64,000 nt of DNA, taken from positions 1 to 64,000 of the forward strand of contig JAUXTN010000210.1 in NCBI GenBank assembly GCA_030684355.1, given 5' to 3'. Under the pieces are notes generated by a model that saw only the letters and a list, made by a program, of their open reading frames with translations, was not told where the DNA came from and did no database searches. Positions 8,357-17,135 of the stretch are shown here, in pieces. The position numbers were made by a program, and so were the translations under genes. The DNA is from Pseudomonadota bacterium. Its GTDB lineage: Bacteria > Myxococcota_A > UBA796 > SXON01. Each line of letters opens with the position of its first letter. Within the stretch, counting starts at the first letter, position 1.

Positions 8357-9063
8357 GGGACGTGTGGACCCTCTGGAAGAAGGAGCTCCGGATCTACTTC
8401 GTGAGCCCGCTCGCCTACGTGTTCCTCTCCGCGTTCCTGTTCCTCGCGGGGCTGTTCTTCTACCTGGGCGTCACGCTCACGGGGGAGGCCTCGTTGCGGG
8501 TCCTCCTCGGGAACCTTGCGATCACGCAGCTCTTCGTGCTCCCGATGCTCACGATGCGCCACTTCGCGGAGGAGCGTCGCCAGGGAACCCTGGAGCTCCT
8601 GATGACCGCGCCGGTGTCGCTCGGCGCCATCGTCGTCGGCAAGTGGCTCGCGTCGCTCACGCTCTGCCTCCTGATGTTCCTCGGCACGCTCGTGTTCCCC
8701 GCGGTGCTCGCCTACTACGGGGACCCCGACTGGGGCGTGATGTTCACGAGCTACCTGGGCCTCGTGTGCGTCGCCTCCGCGTTCTGCGCGGCGGGGCTGT
8801 TCGCGTCGTCGCTCACGGATGACCAGGTCGCGGCCGGCCTCATCGGCATCGTGCTCCTGTTGCCCTTCTGGCTCGTGGGCCGGGCGGAGGCGCTCCTCCC
8901 GGAGGAGTGGGCGGACGTGGTGCGGCCCCTCTCGGTGCTCGTCCACCTCGACTCGTTCAACCGTGGCGTGCTCGACAGCGCCGACCTCTTCTACTTCCTG
9001 GCGTTCACGGGCGTGTTCCTCTTCCTCACGTTCCGGTCGGTGGAGTCGCGCCGATGGCGATGA
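8353..9063 (+). CDS. GldF-type ABC permease
   Basis: 236 residues, ATG overlapping the ATPase stop. Six hydrophobic segments are visible, starting near residues 16-40 (SPLAYVFLSAFLFLAGLFFY). The cytoplasmic motif RHFAEERRQGTLELLMTAPV is the conserved coupling loop of ABC-2 permeases of the GldF/NosY type. It should pair with the ATPase at 7439. Its stop overlaps the start of the GldG-like gene. Confidence 0.85.
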   Translation: MRDVWTLWKKELRIYFVSPLAYVFLSAFLFLAGLFFYLGVTLTGEASLRVLLGNLAITQLFVLPMLTMRHFAEERRQGTLELLMTAPVSLGAIVVGKWLASLTLCLLMFLGTLVFPAVLAYYGDPDWGVMFTSYLGLVCVASAFCAAGLFASSLTDDQVAAGLIGIVLLLPFWLVGRAEALLPEEWADVVRPLSVLVHLDSFNRGVLDSADLFYFLAFTGVFLFLTFRSVESRRWR

Positions 9064-10514
9064 ACCGCACCCTCCAGCGCCGCCTCGCGGTGGGCTCCAA
9101 CGCCACGATCGTGACGTTCCTCGTTGTGGCCGCCGTCGTCGTCGTCTACCTGCTCGTCGACCGCTTCCGCGTCCGCGTGGACCTCTCGGCGGACCAGGGG
9201 AGCGTCCTCGCGGCGGACACCGTCAACAAGCTTGGGCTCCTCGACCGCGACGCCGTGGCCGTCACCGTGACCGCCTTCTCGGCGCAGCGGGGCAAGAAGG
9301 AGTCGTACTTCAAGGACCGGCAGCTCCAGGACCTCCTGGAGGAGATGGACTACAACTCGGCCCTCGTCGAGACCCGGTTCGTCGACTTCGACAAGGAGCG
9401 CCTCACCGCCGAGAAGCTCGGCGTGACCGACTACGGCACGGTCGTCGTGCAGCGCGCCGAGCGCCGGGTGGACCTCCAGGATCGTGACCTCTTCCGCCGC
9501 TCCGGCAAGGGGGACGACCGCAAGATCGAGTTCCTCGGCGAAGCCGCGATCAACCGGGCGTTCTCGCAGCTCATGTCCGACACCCGGCGCGTCGTCTACG
9601 CGCTCGTGGGCCATGGCGAGCTCGACCCCGACGGGCGCGATCCCGACGGCATGGCCGACCTCGCCGCGGCGCTCGACCAGGAGAACTACGAGCTGAAGAA
9701 GCTCGACTTCGTGCGTGACCGCGAAGAGAGTGCGCCTCGCGTTCCGGACGACGCCGCGGCGGTCGTGGTGGCGCGGCCGCGCGTGGCGATCCCGGTGCTC
9801 GAGGAGGATCTGCTCCTGGCCTACCTCGCGACGGGGGGCTCCATCCTCTACGCGGTGGAGCCGGGCGGCTACGTGCCGAGCCTCCTGGGCCGGCTCGGGG
9901 TCGTCGTGCCCGAGGGCATCGTCCTCGACAAGCTCCTGGTGTTCCCGTACCCGGACCGCCCGGTGCCCCGCTACAAGGCGCACCCCATCACAAAGGACCT
10001 CTCGGACCAGCAGCTCGTGACCGTCGTGTCGCGTGCCGCGCCCGTGCAGGCCGCGGTGCCGCCGAAAGAGGGGATCCGGGCCTCGACGTTGCTCGAGACC
10101 TCCCGGGACGGCTGGATCGAGCGTGGCGGCGCGCTCGAGGGCGGCTCCGCGAAGTACGAGCCGGACATCGACGGCGCGGGCCCCACCGCGATGGCGATCG
10201 CGTTGGAGCTCGGCACGGACTCCGGCCTCGTGAAGCGCGGCCGGGCGCGAGTGGTCGTGCTCGGGGACACCGACGTCATCACCAACGGCCTCCTCTCGGA
10301 GGGGCCGGGCAACGCGAGCTTCGCCATCAACACGTTCCGTTGGCTCCTCGGCGACGAGGGGCGGCTCTCGGTCGTCGGCCGGCCGAGCACGGTGCGCCGT
10401 CTTGCGCTCTCGTCCGAGGATCTCGGGAAGGTCCGGTGGCTCGTGCTCTCGATCGGGCCGATGCTGGCGGTGCTGCTCGGCGCCGCGGTGTGGTCGTCCA
10501 GGCGCGGCCGATGA
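9060..10514 (+). CDS. GldG-like ABC transporter auxiliary protein
   Basis: 484 residues from ATG 9060, which overlaps the permease stop (ATG 9054, two codons earlier, is the alternative). One N-terminal membrane helix (about 18-38) is followed by a large periplasmic GldG/IFT-type domain (RFRVRVDLSADQGSVLAAD, later VYALVGHGELDPDG and a long strand-rich part) and a C-terminal membrane helix (LVLSIGPMLAVLLGAAVWSS). This N- and C-anchored architecture is that of GldG. It gives the exporter a large extracytoplasmic subunit. Confidence 0.8.
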   Translation: MNRTLQRRLAVGSNATIVTFLVVAAVVVVYLLVDRFRVRVDLSADQGSVLAADTVNKLGLLDRDAVAVTVTAFSAQRGKKESYFKDRQLQDLLEEMDYNSALVETRFVDFDKERLTAEKLGVTDYGTVVVQRAERRVDLQDRDLFRRSGKGDDRKIEFLGEAAINRAFSQLMSDTRRVVYALVGHGELDPDGRDPDGMADLAAALDQENYELKKLDFVRDREESAPRVPDDAAAVVVARPRVAIPVLEEDLLLAYLATGGSILYAVEPGGYVPSLLGRLGVVVPEGIVLDKLLVFPYPDRPVPRYKAHPITKDLSDQQLVTVVSRAAPVQAAVPPKEGIRASTLLETSRDGWIERGGALEGGSAKYEPDIDGAGPTAMAIALELGTDSGLVKRGRARVVVLGDTDVITNGLLSEGPGNASFAINTFRWLLGDEGRLSVVGRPSTVRRLALSSEDLGKVRWLVLSIGPMLAVLLGAAVWSSRRGR

Positions 10515-10524
10515 TGGGGGCGAC

Positions 10525-12021
10525 ATGAAGGCCTTTCGCGGCACCCTGCTCGCGCTCGTCGCGCTCCTGGCGCTCCTCGGCGCATGGTGGATGGTGCGCC
10601 CGGTCGAGCTGACCCCGGCGGAGAAGAAGGCGGCCCTCAAGGGGGTCGAGAAGCCGATCTTCGTGTTCGAGAAGGCGAACCTCGTGAAGGTCGAGGTCAC
10701 CCGGCCCGAGGGCACGATCGTGCTCGCGGAGCGCGCCGACGGCTGGTGGCTCGAGGGCGAGGAGCTCCGCGCGAGCCGCTCGATGGTCAACCGCGTGAAG
10801 CACCAGCTCCACGACCTCGTCGCGCGCGCCACGGTGGTCGACGGTCCGGCGGACGACGCCCTCTACGGGCTCGGCACGAGCACGATCCACGTCAAGCTGA
10901 CCTTTCGCGACGGCTCGACCGAGGAGTTCGACGCCGGCGACCCGAACCCCTCCGGCGTGAGCTTCTACATCCGGAAGACCGGCGACACCGCGGTCTACAC
11001 GGTGAAGAAGTCGGCGGTCGACTACTACAGCCTCTCCCTCGCCGAGTTCCGCGAGCGCCGCTTCGCCTCCTTCGACAGCAAGGACGTAGACGCCCTCGCC
11101 GCGGACCTCCCGGGTGGCAAGCGCCTCGCGTTCCAGCGCACCGGCGAGCGCTCGTGGGACATGCTCGAGCCGCGCCAGTTCGCGGCGAACGACAGCGAGA
11201 TCCGCGGTCTCCTCGGGCGGGTCTCCGCGCTGAAGGCGATCCAGTTCGTCACCGACGACGACGCCGACCTCGCGAAGTACGGGCTTGCCCAGCCCCGCGC
11301 GCGCATCACGATCCGCTTCTCCGGGCGCGAGCCGCTCACCCTCCTGCTCGGCGCGCCGACGGGCGAGAAGGACGGCGAGTACGTGCTCGCCTACGTGAAG
11401 CTCCTGGACGAGCCGACCATCTACGCCGCCCGGGACGGCCTCCTCGAGGACTACGAGGCCGACACCGAGACGTTCCGGCTCAAGCGCTTCGCGCGCATGG
11501 ACCCCAACACCCTCGCGTCGCTCGTGACGACCTTCTCGGGGGACGAGCGGGATCCCGACCTCACCGGGACGGTCACGGTGAAGATGGAGGCCGACAAGTG
11601 GTTCTGGGACACCGGGGTGCCGGTCCCCGGGAGCACGCCGAAGCGCCTCGCCACCCGCGTCGCGAACGTGCAGGCCGACGAGTTCGTCGCCGAGGCCGCG
11701 ACGAACGGGGAGTACGGCTTCGAGAAGCCGCTGGCCACCATCGTGATGAACGACCGCGGCGGCGAGTCCCGCACCATCGTCGTCGGCAAGGGCGCGCCCC
11801 CGCTGACCGACCCCGAGGGCCACGAGCGCGAGCGCTTCTACGCGCGCGCCGTCGAGTTCCCGGAGGTCTACATCATCGACAGCGGCGTGGTCGACGTGGT
11901 GAAGGACCTCATGCGTGAGCATCGTCGCAAGGCGACGGGCGACGCCGAGAAGACCGAGCGCCGCGACCGCATCGACCAGGAGCGCGGCGGAGCGGCCGTG
12001 CCCCCTGGGGCTCCCAAGTGA
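10525..12021 (+). CDS. DUF4340 membrane-anchored protein
   Basis: 498 residues with one N-terminal membrane helix (residues 8-22, LLALVALLALLGAWW), then repeated DUF4340 modules rich in beta strands (VKVEVTRPEGTIVLAERADGWWLE; a second module near 230-330; a third after 370). DUF4340 genes regularly follow GldG-type genes in ABC export operons of Deltaproteobacteria and other phyla, so it is a likely exporter accessory protein facing the periplasm. Its stop overlaps the GTG of the cytochrome lipoprotein (GTGA). Confidence 0.8.
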   Translation: MKAFRGTLLALVALLALLGAWWMVRPVELTPAEKKAALKGVEKPIFVFEKANLVKVEVTRPEGTIVLAERADGWWLEGEELRASRSMVNRVKHQLHDLVARATVVDGPADDALYGLGTSTIHVKLTFRDGSTEEFDAGDPNPSGVSFYIRKTGDTAVYTVKKSAVDYYSLSLAEFRERRFASFDSKDVDALAADLPGGKRLAFQRTGERSWDMLEPRQFAANDSEIRGLLGRVSALKAIQFVTDDDADLAKYGLAQPRARITIRFSGREPLTLLLGAPTGEKDGEYVLAYVKLLDEPTIYAARDGLLEDYEADTETFRLKRFARMDPNTLASLVTTFSGDERDPDLTGTVTVKMEADKWFWDTGVPVPGSTPKRLATRVANVQADEFVAEAATNGEYGFEKPLATIVMNDRGGESRTIVVGKGAPPLTDPEGHERERFYARAVEFPEVYIIDSGVVDVVKDLMREHRRKATGDAEKTERRDRIDQERGGAAVPPGAPK

Positions 12022-13538
12022 GGTGGCGCCGCCGCGTCTACGTGGCTGCGGCCCTCGCGCTCGCGGCCTGTAGCGGCGGGACCGACGTGGCTGCCCCGTC
12101 CTCCGCGGGCGTCACGCTCGCGTACGCGGGCAACCTCGACGGCGAGATCGAGCCATGTGGTTGACCTCGTCATCCTCTGGGCGGTCTGTCCAGGCGAAAC
12201 ACCGTGATTGAGGGGCTCCGCAAGGACGGGCCGGTCGTCGTCGTCGACGCCGGGAACCTGTACGCGGGAAAGGCCGCCCTGCGCGACCAGGATCGCGCCC
12301 AGCAGCTCGCGAAGGGGCGGCTGCTCGCGGAGGCGTACGCGCTCGTCGGGGTCGACGCGATGCTGCCCGGCGCCGGCGATCTCGCGTTGGGGATCACCAC
12401 CGTACGTGAGCTCGCGCGCGCCCACTCCCTCCCGTACGTGGCGGCCAACCTCGACTGCGGCGGCGCCGTGTTCCCCTCCTCCATCACGATCGAGCGGGGC
12501 GGGATCACCTTCACGATGGTCGGCGTCGTCGGCAACGCCGCCAAGGAGCCCGGTTGCCGGGCCACCGAGCCGGTCGCGGCGGTGCGCGCGGCGATCGAGG
12601 CCGCCGGCCCGGCCGACGTCGTCCTCGTGCTCTCGGGCCAGAAGGTCCAGGAGGACGACGCCCTCGCGGCGGCCATCCCGGGGATCTCGCTCGTGGTCAA
12701 CGGCCAGGAGCGGCAGCAGCTCGAGCAGCCGCACCCGCTGCCGAACGGCGGCCTGCTCCTCTCCGCGGGCTCGCGTGGCAAGCAGCTCGGGGTGCTCTCC
12801 TTCACGCTCACCCCCGGCGCCACGAGCTGGCGCGACGGCCAGGTGCTGGACCGCCTCGCGGACCAGCGCGAGAGCTACCGGACCCGCAAGGCGGAGCTGG
12901 AGAAGCGTCAGCGGGAGGCGAAGGACGACCCCTCGCGCGAGCGGCTCGGCAAGCAGGTCGCGTTCTTCGACCAGAAGCTGGAAGGCCTCGAGAAGTCGTT
13001 GACGGACGCCGGAAAGCAGGCGGGCCCGGCCCACCGCGCCACGAACCGCCTCGTCGACCTCGGCACCGAGCTCGCGGATCACCCCGCCACCGCCGCGCTC
13101 GTCGCGAAGGCCAAGGTGCTGATCGAGGCCGCCGAGCCCGTGGCGACCGTGTCCGCCGTGGCGACGGGCCCGTTCGCCGGGTCGAGCGCGTGCACCGGTT
13201 GCCACGCCGAACAGGCGCAGCAGTGGGGCACGACCGCGCACTCGCGCGCATGGGCCTCCCTCGTCGCCACGAACAACGAGCGCGATCGCGCGTGCTTCTC
13301 CTGCCACGTCACGGGGGCGCTGCACCCCGATGGCCCGCAGGATCCGGGGGCCGTCGCCGGCCTGGAGTCCGTCGGCTGCGAGGCCTGCCACGGCCCTGGC
13401 AAGGCGCACGTTGGAAACCCGCCCACCGTCGAGATGATCGCGAAGCCCGGTGTCGAGATCTGCGTGGGCTGTCACGACGGGAAGCAGGACGGCGGGCGAT
13501 TCGACGCCGCGACCTACCTCCCGCAGGTGGCGCATTGA
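12018..13538 (+). CDS. Candidate selenoprotein: metallophosphatase-like lipoprotein with four c-type haem motifs
   Basis: Read from GTG 12018 (overlapping the DUF4340 stop) through an in-frame TGA at 12162-12164, this gives 506 residues with Sec at 49. Residues 1-18 are a lipoprotein signal (LALAAC, Cys18). The stretch GNLDGEIEPCG-Sec-PRHPLGGLSRR continues without a break into VVVVDAGNLY and a 5'-nucleotidase/metallophosphatase-like domain (about 30-270), a coiled region (275-340) and a cytochrome c554-like part with CTGCH 392, CFSCH 426, CEACH 454 and CVGCH 482. I expect homologues to carry PCGC where this has PCG-Sec. A bSECIS-like hairpin follows the TGA. The alternative is a nonsense mutation, but signal peptide and mature domain lie in one frame with no other defect. 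An outer-membrane or periplasmic redox role is inferred. Confidence 0.8.
12165..12193 (+). promoter_or_regulatory. Candidate bacterial SECIS element
   Basis: Directly after the in-frame TGA, CTGGGC (12177-12182) pairs with GTCCAG (12188-12193; five Watson-Crick pairs and one G-U wobble), presenting a GGTCT loop at 12183-12187. The loop starts 18 bases after the TGA. In the well-studied E. coli fdhF element the SelB-binding loop also contains GGUCU at the same distance from the UGA, with a conserved GU. I do not see an unambiguous bulged U in the lower stem, which is variable outside enterobacteria. Confidence 0.7.
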
Positions 13539-13540
13539 GC

Positions 13541-14458
13541 ATGGAGCGATCCGTGACGACCCCCCTTCTCCGCCGCGCCGGCACCTGGCTCGCGCTCTGT
13601 TTCGCCTGGAGCTGGGGGGTCGCCGCGCTCGTGCAGGTCTCGGGCATCCCGGTCGAGGGCTACTGGAGCCTCGTCCTGGCGATCCCGTTCCTGGTCGGGC
13701 CCCTCGTCGCGTCGCTCCTCTGGAAGCGGTTCGTCGTCCACGAGCCGATCGCGAGCCTCGACACCGGGCTCCGCTTCGACGGGCTGGTCGTCCTCTGCTG
13801 GATCGCCCCCGTCGCGATCGTGTGGGCATCGGCGCTGGTCGCGCACGGTTTCGGCTGGGCCACCCTCGACCTCACCGGGGCGCCGATCGTCGACCGCGTG
13901 CTCGCGGTGCGCGGCGCGGAGGCTGCCGCCAAGGTGCAGGAAGGGCTGCTCGCGTCCCAGGTGCCGTACCCCGTGCTCGCGTCGCTGCAGGCGTTGATCG
14001 TGGGCCTGTTCTTCTACACCCCGCTCGCGTTCGCCGAGGAGATCGGCTGGCGCGGCGTGCTCCTGCGGGAGCTCCGCCCCCTGGGCTTCTGGCCGGCGGC
14101 GCTGCTCATCGGCGCCATCTGGGGGCTCTGGCAGGTGCCGCTGGTGCTCCTCGGCGGCTACTTCCCCGACGCGCCGATCCAAGGGACGCTCGTGATGGTC
14201 GGCGCCTCGATCCCGCTCGGCGCCTTGTACGCCTGGGTGCGGGAGGCCTCGGGCACGGTCTGGGCTGCGGCGCTGGCGCACGGGGTGCTCACCGCGCTCG
14301 GCGGCTTCCACGAGCTCATCCTCTCCGGCGGTGCCGCGGAGGTCGTCGGCGTGAAGGGGGTCGCCGGGGGCATCGTGCTCCTGGTCCTCGCCGTCGTGCT
14401 GTTCGCCCGCTTCCCGTCGGGCCCGCGGGCGCCGCAACCCGCCCAGGCGGCCGGATGA
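13541..14458 (+). CDS. CPBP-family intramembrane protein with altered motif 2
   Basis: 305 residues, about eight membrane helices. CPBP (Rce1/CAAX-type) motif 1 is intact: EEIGWRGVL with Glu166-Glu167 and Arg171. Motif 2, normally FxxxH, reads WGLWQVP, so the expected His is Gln198. Motif 3 keeps His247 (AHGVL) but the usual Asn four residues on is Thr. Some myxobacterial CPBP proteins are myxosortases that process MYXO-CTERM proteins; this one could be a processing enzyme or a non-catalytic relative. It sits 2 bases after the cytochrome lipoprotein stop and overlaps tsaD. Confidence 0.75.
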   Translation: MERSVTTPLLRRAGTWLALCFAWSWGVAALVQVSGIPVEGYWSLVLAIPFLVGPLVASLLWKRFVVHEPIASLDTGLRFDGLVVLCWIAPVAIVWASALVAHGFGWATLDLTGAPIVDRVLAVRGAEAAAKVQEGLLASQVPYPVLASLQALIVGLFFYTPLAFAEEIGWRGVLLRELRPLGFWPAALLIGAIWGLWQVPLVLLGGYFPDAPIQGTLVMVGASIPLGALYAWVREASGTVWAAALAHGVLTALGGFHELILSGGAAEVVGVKGVAGGIVLLVLAVVLFARFPSGPRAPQPAQAAG

Positions 14459-15420
14459 TCGTCCTCGGGATCGAGAGCTCCTGCGACGAGACGGCCGCGG
14501 CGCTGGTCGGGCCGGACGGCGTTCGCTCCGACGTCGTGTACGGGCAGGCGATCCACGCAGCCTACGGCGGGGTCGTCCCCGAGATTGCGAGCCGCGCCCA
14601 TGCCGAGCAGATCGTGCCGGTGGTGCGCGCGGCGCTGGATCGCGCGGGGGTGGTGCGCCCCGATGCCGTCGCCGCCACCGCGGGTCCGGGGCTCATCGGC
14701 GCGGTGCTCGTGGGGCTCTCGTTCGGCCGCGCTGCGGCGCTCGGCTGGGGTGTGCCGTTCATGCCCGTCAACCACCTCGAGGGGCACCTCCTCTCCCCGC
14801 TCCTCGATGACCCCGCGCCGGCCTTCCCGTTCCTGGCCCTCGTCGTGAGCGGGGGGCACACGACGCTCTACCTCGCACGCGGGGTCGGGGAGTACGAGAC
14901 CCTCGCCGAGACCGTGGACGACGCCGTCGGCGAGGCCTTCGACAAGGTCGCGCGCATGCTCGGCCTCGGCTACCCGGGCGGCCCGCTGGTGGACGCCCTG
15001 GCGCAGGCGGGGGATCCCGCCGCCGTGCCGCTCCCCCGTCCCCGCGTCGGGGAGCTCGACATGAGCTTCGCCGGCCTGAAGACCGCCGTTCGCACCCGCC
15101 TGGAGCGCTTCCCGGACACCGGCCACGCCGACCTCGCCGCGAGCTTCCAGGAGGCCGTGTGCGACGTGCTGGTGGACCGCATCCAGCGGGCGTCGCTGCG
15201 GACCGGCGTCGAGCGAATCGCCATCGGGGGCGGCGTCGCCGCCAACAGCCGCGTCCGCGCGCGGGTGGCCGCGTCCGGGCTCGAAGCCTTCCTCCCGCCC
15301 CGCGCTCGGTGCACCGACAATGGCGCGATGATCGCCAATGTCGGTCGCTTGCGCCTCCTCGCCGGGCTGCCGCCCGGTCCTTCCAGCGCGCGCCCCCGAT
15401 GGGCGGTCGGCACCCCATGA
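14455..15420 (+). CDS. tsaD: tRNA t6A threonylcarbamoyltransferase subunit TsaD
   Basis: 321 residues. The N terminus MIVLGIESSCDETAAA is diagnostic for Kae1/TsaD, as are the metal-binding NHLEGH (His107, His111), VVSGGHTTLY and the AIGGGVAANSRVR/CTDNGAMIAN stretches. TsaD transfers the threonylcarbamoyl group to A37 of ANN-decoding tRNAs, in a complex with TsaB (27158-27793 in this window) and TsaE. ATG overlaps the CPBP stop, and its stop overlaps rsmA. Confidence 0.95.
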   Translation: MIVLGIESSCDETAAALVGPDGVRSDVVYGQAIHAAYGGVVPEIASRAHAEQIVPVVRAALDRAGVVRPDAVAATAGPGLIGAVLVGLSFGRAAALGWGVPFMPVNHLEGHLLSPLLDDPAPAFPFLALVVSGGHTTLYLARGVGEYETLAETVDDAVGEAFDKVARMLGLGYPGGPLVDALAQAGDPAAVPLPRPRVGELDMSFAGLKTAVRTRLERFPDTGHADLAASFQEAVCDVLVDRIQRASLRTGVERIAIGGGVAANSRVRARVAASGLEAFLPPRARCTDNGAMIANVGRLRLLAGLPPGPSSARPRWAVGTP

Positions 15421-16274
15421 TCCATCCCGCTACCCGCCTGAAGGAGCTGGAGACGCGCGCGCGTCGCCGCTTCGGGCAGAACTTCCTCGTCTCCACCGAG
15501 GCCGTCGACCGCATCGTCTCCGCCGCCGGGCTCACCCCGCAGGACCATGCGCTCGAGATCGGCCCCGGCCTCGGTGTCCTCACCGAGCGGATCCGCCAGA
15601 CCGGCGCGGACCTCCGCTGCATCGAGATCGACCGCGACCTGGCCGCCGCCCTGCGCGAGCTCTGGCCCGATCTGGTGCTCATCGAGGCCGACGCCATGCA
15701 TGTCGACCTGGACGCGACCTGCCCGGGCCCCGGGTGGAAGGTCATCGCGAACCTGCCCTACAACGTCGCGACGCCCCTGTTGCTGCGGTTCCTCGCGCGG
15801 CCCGACATCTTCAGCACCATGGTGCTGATGTTCCAGCGCGAAGTCGGGGAGCGCATCCAGGCGGGTCCCAGCCATCCGTCGCGCGGCTCGCTCTCCGTGC
15901 AGGTCCAGGCGCGCGCACGCGTGCGCCCCGTCCTCTCCCTCCCGCCCGGTGCGTTCCACCCGGCGCCCAAGGTCCACTCGGTCGTCCTCGGCTTCGAGCT
16001 GCTCGCGGAGCCGGACTTCGGCGGGGTCTCGGCGCGGGTCTTCGACCGCGTCGTCCGCATGGGGTTCCAACACCGTCGCAAGACGCTGCTCAACTCGCTC
16101 GGGAGCGGGTTGATGCGGGGGGATGCGCAGGCCGCCTGCGATCGCGCGGGGATCGACTCGCGTCGCCGCGCCGAGACCCTCGATCTCCCCGAGTGGCGCC
16201 GCCTCGCCGCCGCGGTGGAGGCCGGCCGCGTCGCCTCGGCGGCCGCCGACGGCCCCCCGGAAAGCGAGCTGTAA
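15417..16274 (+). CDS. rsmA: 16S rRNA dimethyladenosine transferase
   Basis: 285 residues. The SAM-binding motif ALEIGPGLGVLTERI, catalytic NLPYNV, and HPAPKVHSVVLGF identify RsmA/KsgA, which dimethylates two adjacent adenines near the 3' end of 16S rRNA late in 30S assembly. The FGQNFLV segment near residue 19 is the usual family N terminus. Last gene of the overlapping run that starts at 7439; a 99-base gap follows. Confidence 0.95.
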   Translation: MIHPATRLKELETRARRRFGQNFLVSTEAVDRIVSAAGLTPQDHALEIGPGLGVLTERIRQTGADLRCIEIDRDLAAALRELWPDLVLIEADAMHVDLDATCPGPGWKVIANLPYNVATPLLLRFLARPDIFSTMVLMFQREVGERIQAGPSHPSRGSLSVQVQARARVRPVLSLPPGAFHPAPKVHSVVLGFELLAEPDFGGVSARVFDRVVRMGFQHRRKTLLNSLGSGLMRGDAQAACDRAGIDSRRRAETLDLPEWRRLAAAVEAGRVASAAADGPPESEL

Positions 16275-16373
16275 GCCTCCAGCGTCCCGTTCTGTCGGAA
16301 CCTCGCCGTCTTCCGCTTGGCACGCGGGGCTGCTCGCGCTATTCGCCCCCCAGGGAAGGCACAGCGAACGCTC

Positions 16374-17135
16374 ATGCGGATCACCTCCTGCGGCATCACG
16401 GACGTTGGCGTAAAGCGTACGAACAATGAGGATAACTACCTCATCAACGACGAGCTGAATCTCTTCGTCGTGTGCGACGGGATGGGGGGGCACGCGGGTG
16501 GTGAGTTCGCGAGCGCGATCGCGGTCAATACGGTGGAGGAAGTGCTCTCCGACCTGGAGACTTCCCCCGAGATCGAGGCCGCCCGCGAAGAGGGCGCGGT
16601 CGAGGTGATGCGGGAGCGGCTGCGGTACGCCATCCGGCTCGCCGGCAAGCGCATCTTCGAGAAGGCCAACGCGGAGCCGGAATACCGCGGGATGGGAACC
16701 ACGTGCCTCGTGCTCCTGGTCGACGGGTCGAACGCGTTCGTGGCCCACGTCGGCGACTCCCGCGGCTACATCGTGCGCGAGGGCCGGATCGAGCAGCTCA
16801 CCGAGGACCACTCCCTCGTCAACGAGCGCATCCGGGCCGGGCTCCTGACCCCCGAGCAGGCGCGCCACCACAAGCTGAAGAACATCATCACCCGCTCGCT
16901 CGGCTACACCGAGGACGTCGAGATCGACATCCAGGTGAGGGCCCTGCGCCGGGGTGACCGCTTCCTCCTGTGCAGCGACGGGCTCTCCAACCTCGTGGAG
17001 CCCGCCGAGCTCGGAGAGGCCGTCCGCTCGATGACCCCGCAGGAGGCTGCCCGGCACCTCGTGCAGCTCGCCTGCGCCCGCGGTGGGGACGACAACATCA
17101 CGGCCGTGATCACGCGTGTCGACGAGATCGCGTAG
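16374..17135 (+). CDS. PP2C-type Ser/Thr protein phosphatase
   Basis: 253 residues. All PPM/PP2C metal-binding motifs are present: TNNEDNYLI, VVCDGMGGHAGGE, AHVGDSRGYIV, LLCSDGLSN and GGDDNITAV. It resembles Stp/PrpC phosphatases that reverse Hanks-type kinase phosphorylation; no kinase gene is nearby. Single domain, cytoplasmic. ATG 16374 is chosen because the domain begins immediately (MRITSCGITDVG); the only purine-rich site, GGAAGG, is rather distant. It overlaps the next gene by 20 bases. Confidence 0.9.
   Translation: MRITSCGITDVGVKRTNNEDNYLINDELNLFVVCDGMGGHAGGEFASAIAVNTVEEVLSDLETSPEIEAAREEGAVEVMRERLRYAIRLAGKRIFEKANAEPEYRGMGTTCLVLLVDGSNAFVAHVGDSRGYIVREGRIEQLTEDHSLVNERIRAGLLTPEQARHHKLKNIITRSLGYTEDVEIDIQVRALRRGDRFLLCSDGLSNLVEPAELGEAVRSMTPQEAARHLVQLACARGGDDNITAVITRVDEIA

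Noticed and set aside
12162..12164. TGA read as a simple nonsense mutation, making the cytochrome lipoprotein a pseudogene or a gene starting at GTG 12204
   Set aside because: The upstream part carries a good lipoprotein signal and the conserved strand in the same frame, no other defects exist, and a SECIS-like hairpin follows. A start at 12204 would produce a haem protein with no export signal.
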